Source of the DNA: Bacilli bacterium
Lineage (GTDB): Bacteria > Bacillota_I > Bacilli_A > RF39 > UBA660
Assembly: GCA_900753645.1 (NCBI GenBank)
Contig: CAADZW010000027.1
Location: 1 to 12,314 of the forward strand
DNA: 12,314 nt
Reading direction: 5' to 3'
Under the pieces are notes generated by a model. The model saw only the letters and a list, made by a program, of their open reading frames with translations, was not told where the DNA came from and searched no databases. Position numbers and translations under genes: made by a program. Shown here in pieces: positions 8,138 through 12,314 of this stretch (its first letter is position 1; each line of letters opens with the position of its first letter).

Positions 8138-8165
8138 GAAAAAATAAGACTTGATCGTCTTATTT
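8138..8165 (-). terminator. Intrinsic terminator of infC-rpmI-rplT, containing the rplT stop
   Basis: Minus-strand arms AAATAAGAC (8157-8165) and GTCTTATTT (8142-8150) form a perfect 9-bp stem around a 6-base loop (8151-8156) followed by a T run (8139-8144). The rplT stop codon (8160-8162) lies within the first arm. It separates the ribosomal operon from recX, whose promoter lies immediately downstream. Confidence 0.8.
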
Positions 8166-8681
8166 AAGAGCTTCTAATAATTCGGCTTTTTTCATTGTTG
8201 AATATCCTTCAATATTTTTTTCTTTAGCCATTTGTTTTAATTCAGCTACTGTCTTGCTACTTAAATCAGTTGTTTCTTTCGTTTCTGTTTTAGTAGCTTT
8301 AACTTTTGTTTCTTTAGTTATTTTACCATTTAATGCATCTTTGGCAACATTAACTAAATCACTAAAAGCTTTTGGGTTATCGATTGCTAATTCACTTAAC
8401 ATTTTACGATTGATAACAATTTCAGCTTTATTTAAACCATTGATAAATTTTGAATAGCTAATATCGTTTTGACGACAAGCTGCATTGATTCTAGTAATCC
8501 ATAATTTACGAAAATCGCTTTTAACTTGTCTACGATCACGATATGCATATTTACCAGAATGCATTACTTGTTCATGTGCTGTACGATATAATCTATGTTT
8601 ACTACCAAAGTAACCTTTGGCTTGTTTCATAACTTTTTTGTGTCTTGCGCGACTAATCGTGCCACCTTTAACTCTTGCCAT
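8160..8681 (-). CDS. rplT: Ribosomal protein L20 with C-terminal Rho_N/SAP-like extension
   Basis: Residues 1-118 are a typical L20: [55 protein letters not shown], and [18 protein letters not shown]20 binds 23S rRNA early in large-subunit assembly and represses its own operon. The product is 173 residues, about 55 longer than usual. The extension is a Lys/Thr-rich linker (about 119-137) and then a compact helical module at 139-173 ([20 protein letters not shown], then [14 protein letters not shown]). That pattern is the Rho_N/SAP helix-extended loop-helix motif, a nucleic-acid-binding module. The extension is in frame, has no stop or shift before it, and ends inside the operon terminator. 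AAGGAGG lies upstream, overlapping the rpmI stop. Confidence 0.95.
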   Translation of the reverse strand: MARVKGGTISRARHKKVMKQAKGYFGSKHRLYRTAHEQVMHSGKYAYRDRRQVKSDFRKLWITRINAACRQNDISYSKFINGLNKAEIVINRKMLSELAIDNPKAFSDLVNVAKDALNGKITKETKVKATKTETKETTDLSSKTVAELKQMAKEKNIEGYSTMKKAELLEALK

Positions 8682-8695
8682 TTAGTTCTACCTCC

Positions 8696-8884
8696 TTATA
8701 ATAAATCTTTAATCCTTCTATAATCGCTATTACTTAGCGTTGAAGCGGTTCTGCCAGCACGATTGCTAGCGGCATTTTTCTTACCAGTGTTATGTCTAGT
8801 ACCAGCATGACCTATTTTGATACTACCACCTGGTCTTACTTTACAAACTTTACTTGTACCTTTATGAGTTTTCATCTTTGGCAT
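8696..8884 (-). CDS. rpmI: Ribosomal protein L35
   Basis: A 62-residue basic protein of the large ribosomal subunit, slightly shorter than the usual 64-66. It shows the family start MPKMKTHKGTSK, the segment GGSIKIGHAGTRHNTGKKN, and the final SNSDYRRIKDLL. It lies between infC and rplT in the conserved infC-rpmI-rplT order. Its GGAAGG-rich ribosome binding region overlaps the infC stop. Nothing unusual. Confidence 0.96.
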   Translation of the reverse strand: MPKMKTHKGTSKVCKVRPGGSIKIGHAGTRHNTGKKNAASNRAGRTASTLSNSDYRRIKDLL

Positions 8885-8899
8885 ATTTATCTTTCCTTC

Positions 8900-9430
8900 C
8901 TATTTTTCTTTTTTGGGACCTAAAATCATCGACATTATGCGTCCTTCTAATTTAGGTGGTTGTTCAATCACCGCTACACTTTCTTGAGCATTAGCAAAGC
9001 GCATTAAAACATCTTTCCCTAGTTCTGGATGAGCCATCTCTCGACCTTTAAAACGAATTGTTGCTTTTACTTTATGTCCCTTTTCTAAATATCTTGCACT
9101 ATTCTTAACACGAGTATTGAAGTCGTGGACATCAATAGTAACCGACAATCGATATTCTTTCATCTCTAGATTAGCTTCTCTTTGTTTTTTTAAGTTTTCT
9201 TTAGTTCTTTTTTTATTTTCATATTTGAATTTGTTATAATCCATTATTTTACAAACTGGTGGGTTACCATTTGGATTAATCAAAACTAAATCAAACCCAG
9301 CATAATTAGCTAAAGTTAATGCGTCTTTGATCTGTTTAACTCCTAATTGTTCACCATTAGGACCAATCACCATAACTTCTTTAGCTCTAATTTGTTCATT
9401 AATTAATGACTCTCTAGCTTTACTTGCGAT
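8900..9430 (-). CDS. infC: Translation initiation factor IF-3, non-canonical start
   Basis: IF-3 binds the 30S subunit, prevents premature subunit joining and rejects wrong start codons. The 176-residue product has the N-terminal domain (LINEQIRAKEVMVIGPNGEQ, then PPVCKIMDYNKFKYE), a Lys-rich linker helix, and the C-terminal domain (VTIDVHDFNTRVKNSARYLE, KATIRFKGREMAHPELG, ending MSMILGPKKEK). No ATG, GTG or TTG is placed sensibly. GGAGG (9439-9443) is followed by ATT at 9433 (5-base spacing) and ATC at 9430 (8-base spacing). IF-3 genes in Bacilli and enterics use such rare starts so that IF-3 represses its own translation. I take ATC as slightly better spaced; ATT gives one more residue. An open frame to 9490 runs back through the attenuator and is not credible. 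Confidence 0.94.
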   Translation of the reverse strand: MASKARESLINEQIRAKEVMVIGPNGEQLGVKQIKDALTLANYAGFDLVLINPNGNPPVCKIMDYNKFKYENKKRTKENLKKQREANLEMKEYRLSVTIDVHDFNTRVKNSARYLEKGHKVKATIRFKGREMAHPELGKDVLMRFANAQESVAVIEQPPKLEGRIMSMILGPKKEK

Positions 9431-9449
9431 AATTGACACCTCCAACAAT

Positions 9450-9476
9450 AAAAAAGTAGATACGCACAGTATCCAC
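9450..9476 (-). terminator. Attenuator terminator in the infC leader
   Basis: Minus-strand arms 9469-9476 and 9456-9463 form an 8-bp stem (one G-T wobble) with a 5-base loop (9464-9468), then six T (9450-9455). It lies just before the infC Shine-Dalgarno. Its 5' arm is the same segment that completes the antiterminator stem, so the two structures compete. Confidence 0.8.
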
Positions 9477-9563
9477 CTATATAAACGCAATTAAAATGGC
9501 TTATCAACCCATAGCTATACGCTATCAGGTGGAGTGTGGATACTCGCTTTCCTTCTTCATTTC
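9450..9563 (-). promoter_or_regulatory. L20-type leader (transcription attenuator) of infC-rpmI-rplT
   Basis: The untranslated leader (about 9563 to 9434) can fold in two exclusive ways. Antiterminator: AGTATCCAC (9536-9544) pairs perfectly, 9 bp, with GTGGATACT (9468-9476). Terminator: GTGGATAC (9469-9476) pairs instead with GTATCTAC (9456-9463), followed by six T. Between the antiterminator arms are smaller hairpins, ATAGC/GCTAT with a 5-base loop and GGTT/AGCC with loop GATA. In Bacillus subtilis L20 binds such a leader, mimicking its 23S rRNA site, and favours termination. The position and the switch architecture match that system; L20 binding here is inferred. Confidence 0.82.
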
Positions 9564-9569
9564 TCTATA

Positions 9570-9597
9570 ATTATACCATTTATTATATGTTTGTCAA
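9570..9597 (-). promoter_or_regulatory. Promoter of infC-rpmI-rplT
   Basis: On the minus strand a perfect TTGACA (9592-9597) and a perfect TATAAT (9570-9575) are spaced by 16 bases, and the -10 is extended by TGG. This is the strongest-looking promoter in the window, as expected for a ribosomal operon. The start of transcription should be near 9563. Confidence 0.88.
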
Positions 9598-9613
9598 GTA
9601 TTTTTTATGAATT

Positions 9614-9630
9614 GTTTTAAAATTTAAAAC
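9614..9630. repeat. 17-base palindrome between infC and the collagen-like gene
   Basis: GTTTTAAA and TTTAAAAC form perfect 8-base arms around a single central A. It lies just upstream of the infC -35 box, in the divergent intergenic region. It could be an operator, but A+T-rich DNA produces such palindromes readily, and no second copy was seen in the window. Confidence 0.3.
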
Positions 9631-9701
9631 TAGCATTCCGCTCTTATTTTATAATACTTGTTACAATAGTTTATCTTGAAAAAATAAAATTAAATAATGA
9701 G

Positions 9702-9710
9702 TGATATAAG
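9702..9710 (+). promoter_or_regulatory. Candidate extended -10 for the collagen-like gene
   Basis: TGATATAAG is an extended -10 (TG at 9702-9703, TATAAG at 9705-9710) with 5/6 match. No good -35 box lies 16-18 bases upstream. It would give a leader of about 47 bases. A TATAAT at 9650-9655 is an alternative, also without a clear -35. This is a weak call. Confidence 0.3.
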
Positions 9711-9747
9711 CTTAGTCAAGATTGTCAACCTCTCATAACATAGAATG

Positions 9748-10600
<853 letters not shown>

Positions 10601-10629
10601 AAAAAATATGGAGAAATCCATATTTTTTT
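10601..10629 (+). terminator. Terminator of the collagen-like gene, likely bidirectional
   Basis: A perfect 12-bp stem (10601-10612 with 10617-10628) closes a GAAA tetraloop and runs into T residues. It begins directly after the stop codon. The A and T runs on both sides make it usable for minus-strand transcription too. Confidence 0.88.
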
Positions 10630-10682
10630 AGTTAATTATCATCGATATCAAAATAATTGCAAATAACAATTTTTATAATAAA

Positions 10683-11113
10683 TTATTGTTTATTATATTT
10701 TGTTAAAGCCGATATAATTTCTAAAAAATTACCTACAACTCTAACGTATGCTCCAACCTTAAAATTATAATATATCCAAACAAATGCACATGCAACATAA
10801 ATAATTCTAACTATCTTTAAATTACTTTGCCATAACGAATAAACATAAAATAATAATTAAAAGACTGAAAATGATTACTACTTTTGAGGTGATTCTTTAT
10901 TTCTTTTAGCAAATATATAACAAATAATTAACCGTATAAATGACAAAAAATTCATACTGGCAGCACTATAAGCTTCTAAAATAATATATTCAACACTATA
11001 AATAGCATTAGCTACAACCTGTGATACAATTATATCCTTTTTTCTTTTAAAAGAATGCTTATATCCCAAGCAATAATGGCAAATATGCCCATAACTTGTG
11101 CGAAAATGTTCAT
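10683..11113 (-). pseudogene. Frameshifted remnant of a YgjV-like membrane protein gene
   Basis: Three minus-strand reading-frame pieces line up end to end as one membrane protein. Piece 1 starts at ATG 11113: MNIFAQVMGIFAIIAWDISI and on to LLKEKR, then a stop. Piece 2, in another frame (about 11058-10878), reads KDIIVSQVVANAIYSVEYII, LEAYSAASMNFLSFIR and IFAKRNKE; the break falls in an A-rich run, so a small indel explains it. Piece 3a, shifted again, gives VVIIFSLLIIILCLFVM. After an apparent loss of about 25 codons, piece 3b gives AFVWIYYNFKVGAYV, then VVGNFLEIISALTKYNKQ and a stop at 10683-10685. The order and pattern fit the YgjV family (about 170-180 residues). A 63-residue frame at 10878-11069 is only piece 2. 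Sequencing error is possible for one shift, but hardly for all three defects. Confidence 0.75.
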
Positions 11114-11140
11114 AGCCTCATCATATTGATTATAGCAAAA

Positions 11141-11172
11141 TTTTAAAATCAAAAATAATATCTATTTTTGAT
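11141..11172 (-). terminator. Possible A/T-rich terminator after ftsW
   Basis: On the minus strand ATCAAAAATA (11163-11172) and TATTTTTGAT (11148-11157) form a 10-bp stem with a 5-base loop, followed by TTTTAAAATTTT. The ftsW stop lies in the loop-proximal part. The stem is poor in G/C, so its strength is uncertain. Confidence 0.45.
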
Positions 11173-12244
11173 ATCGCGAAATATTTAATACAATTCCAAT
11201 ACTGCATAAAGTAATTAATAAGGATGAGCCACCGTAAGATAAAAATGGCAAAGTTACTCCTGTTACTGGAATCAAGCCAACAACAACCATCAAATTTAGA
11301 CAAGCTTGAAAAGCTATCTGAAAGATAATCCCAAACGATAAATACTTGCCAAATTTGTCTTCACAATTTTTCGATATTTTAAATCCCGTATAGCAAATAG
11401 CTATAAATAAACCCACCACAATCACACAACCTAAAAAACCTAATTCTTCACTAATAATCGAAAAAATAAAATCCGTTTGTGGCTCAGGTAAAAAGAAATG
11501 TTTTTGTCTAGAATTACCGATCCCATAACCAAATAGACCACCTGGACCAATCGCATATAAACTTTGGATAATTTGAAAGCCACTACCTAAAGGATCACTC
11601 CACGGATTTAAAAACGATAAGATACGACTTAAGCGATAAGGAGCTGCCAATATTAATCCAACAATTCCAACAACACCAACAATCCCTAATCTGATAAAAT
11701 ATTTAAAATTGACACCACCGACAAATAAAAGGCCAATTATCGACATGACAATAATAGTTCCAGTTCCAAAATCCGGTTGTAACATAATTAGTCCAAAAAT
11801 CAAAACTAGTAGTCCTAAGATCGGTAAAATACCTTTAAAATTTTTTGTCGATTTTTCATTACAGGCTAAATATTTAGAAACAAAAATAATCAGTCCTAAT
11901 TTAGTAAATTCACTCGGTTGAATGCCAAATGACCCAATACCAAACCAACTACGACTACCATTTCTAACTGTTCCGATTCCAGGAATCAAGACTAAAATTA
12001 GTAAAGCAAGACAAAATAGTAGAATCAAATTGAACTTTTTTAAGTATATTTTATAATCGATTTTACTTATTATTATCATTAATATTAAACCAACAATAAA
12101 AAATAAGCCTTGATTTTTAACATATTTTAAAGCATCACCATATTTATATTCTGCCCAAATATAAGAAGCAGAATAAATCATTAAAATACCAAAAACACTT
12201 ATTACTATAACACTTATTAATAAAGTCCAATCGATTTTTTTCAT
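11162..12244 (-). CDS. ftsW: SEDS-family peptidoglycan glycosyltransferase, FtsW/SpoVE type
   Basis: SEDS proteins polymerise lipid II into glycan strands with a partner class B PBP; FtsW acts at the division septum, SpoVE in spore cortex and RodA in the side wall. The 360-residue product is almost all membrane (about ten helices) and has the family signatures: TVRNGSRSWFGIGSFGIQPS (92-111), LQPDFGTG (155-162), NPWSDPLGSGFQIIQSLYAI (213-232), the loop LPEPQTDFIFSIISEELGFL (252-271) holding the putative catalytic Asp258, and the C-terminal GLIPVTGVTLPFLSYGGSS. The SRSW and GVTLPFLSYGGSS forms fit FtsW/SpoVE better than RodA. ATG at 12244 has GAGGG 7 bases upstream. I cannot tell FtsW from SpoVE without the genome's other SEDS genes. 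No pbp or mur gene is beside it in the window. Confidence 0.92.
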   Translation of the reverse strand: MKKIDWTLLISVIVISVFGILMIYSASYIWAEYKYGDALKYVKNQGLFFIVGLILMIIISKIDYKIYLKKFNLILLFCLALLILVLIPGIGTVRNGSRSWFGIGSFGIQPSEFTKLGLIIFVSKYLACNEKSTKNFKGILPILGLLVLIFGLIMLQPDFGTGTIIVMSIIGLLFVGGVNFKYFIRLGIVGVVGIVGLILAAPYRLSRILSFLNPWSDPLGSGFQIIQSLYAIGPGGLFGYGIGNSRQKHFFLPEPQTDFIFSIISEELGFLGCVIVVGLFIAICYTGFKISKNCEDKFGKYLSFGIIFQIAFQACLNLMVVVGLIPVTGVTLPFLSYGGSSLLITLCSIGIVLNISRYQK

Positions 12245-12314
12245 GCTTATCCCTCATGATAAGTTTATGCACAAGAGCTTAAATTTAGAAATGTTGTTAA
12301 ATGCTATCGTAAAT
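12245..12314. other. Region upstream of ftsW, no assignable gene
   Basis: Apart from the ftsW ribosome binding site (GAGGG, complement of 12251-12255) I see no clear promoter or RNA gene. A minus-strand frame is open from the window edge to a TGA at 12254-12256 (19 residues), which might be the tail of an upstream gene or chance. Confidence 0.4.

Noticed and set aside
9431..9490. N-terminal extension of infC up to 9490
   Set aside because: It runs through the attenuator hairpin and upstream of a perfect GGAGG, and IF-3 homologues do not have such residues.
9734..9742. CATA-N3-TA match to a sporulation SigK -10 box before the collagen-like gene
   Set aside because: It would start transcription at or inside the ribosome binding site (9748-9754), and no matching -35 element was found.
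10878..11069. A separate 63-residue gene
   Set aside because: It is the middle piece of the frameshifted YgjV-like gene; pieces in other frames on both sides continue the same protein.
12254..12313. Tail of an upstream minus-strand gene
   Set aside because: Only 19 codons are visible and they show no recognisable family; an open stretch this short is expected by chance.

Overview
The window is A+T-rich DNA from a low-GC Gram-positive bacterium of the Bacilli or a close relative. Evidence for this is the linked camS-gatC-gatA-gatB cluster, the infC-rpmI-rplT operon with a Bacillus-type L20 attenuator, strong GGAGG ribosome binding sites, and TTGACA/TATAAT promoters often carrying the extended -10 TG. 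The genetic code looks standard: TGA is used as stop (camS, gatC, gatB) and Trp is encoded by TGG. The ftsW-type SEDS gene implies a peptidoglycan wall. An uncultured gut Bacilli lineage is a plausible guess, but the sequence does not fix a genus.

Layout, left to right (almost everything is on the minus strand, so transcription runs right to left). At 1-3122 there is a three-gene membrane operon with its own promoter: an unrecognised 159-residue membrane-anchored protein, a tandem periplasmic-binding-domain/GGDEF protein whose signature is NGNEF instead of GGDEF, and a YihY-like membrane protein cut by the window edge. At 3119-7231 lies camS-gatC-gatA-gatB, with genes overlapping or nearly touching: a CamS-family lipoprotein followed by the three subunits of the tRNA-dependent amidotransferase that makes Gln-tRNA(Gln) and/or Asn-tRNA(Asn). 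At 7311-8121 is recX with a very good promoter of its own.

At 8138-9597 is infC-rpmI-rplT. It starts from a near-consensus promoter, passes a leader with two mutually exclusive hairpins (an L20-type transcription attenuator), uses a non-canonical ATC/ATT start for IF3, and ends in a terminator that contains the rplT stop codon. L20 carries an unusual C-terminal extension ending in a Rho_N/SAP-like helical module.

At 9764-10629 the only clear plus-strand gene encodes a collagen-like protein: a short Cys-containing head, 32 G-X-Y triplets organised as three 27-residue super-repeats, and a C1q/TNF-like C-terminal domain, closed by a perfect 12-bp terminator hairpin. At 10683-11113 is a frameshifted remnant of a YgjV-like membrane protein gene. 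At 11162-12244 is ftsW (or its paralogue spoVE/rodA). The last 70 bases hold only the ftsW ribosome binding site and unassigned sequence.

Most of the window is conserved housekeeping. The parts that stand out are the collagen-like gene, the L20-Rho_N fusion combined with an L20-type leader, the degenerate GGDEF receptor operon, and the decayed YgjV gene.
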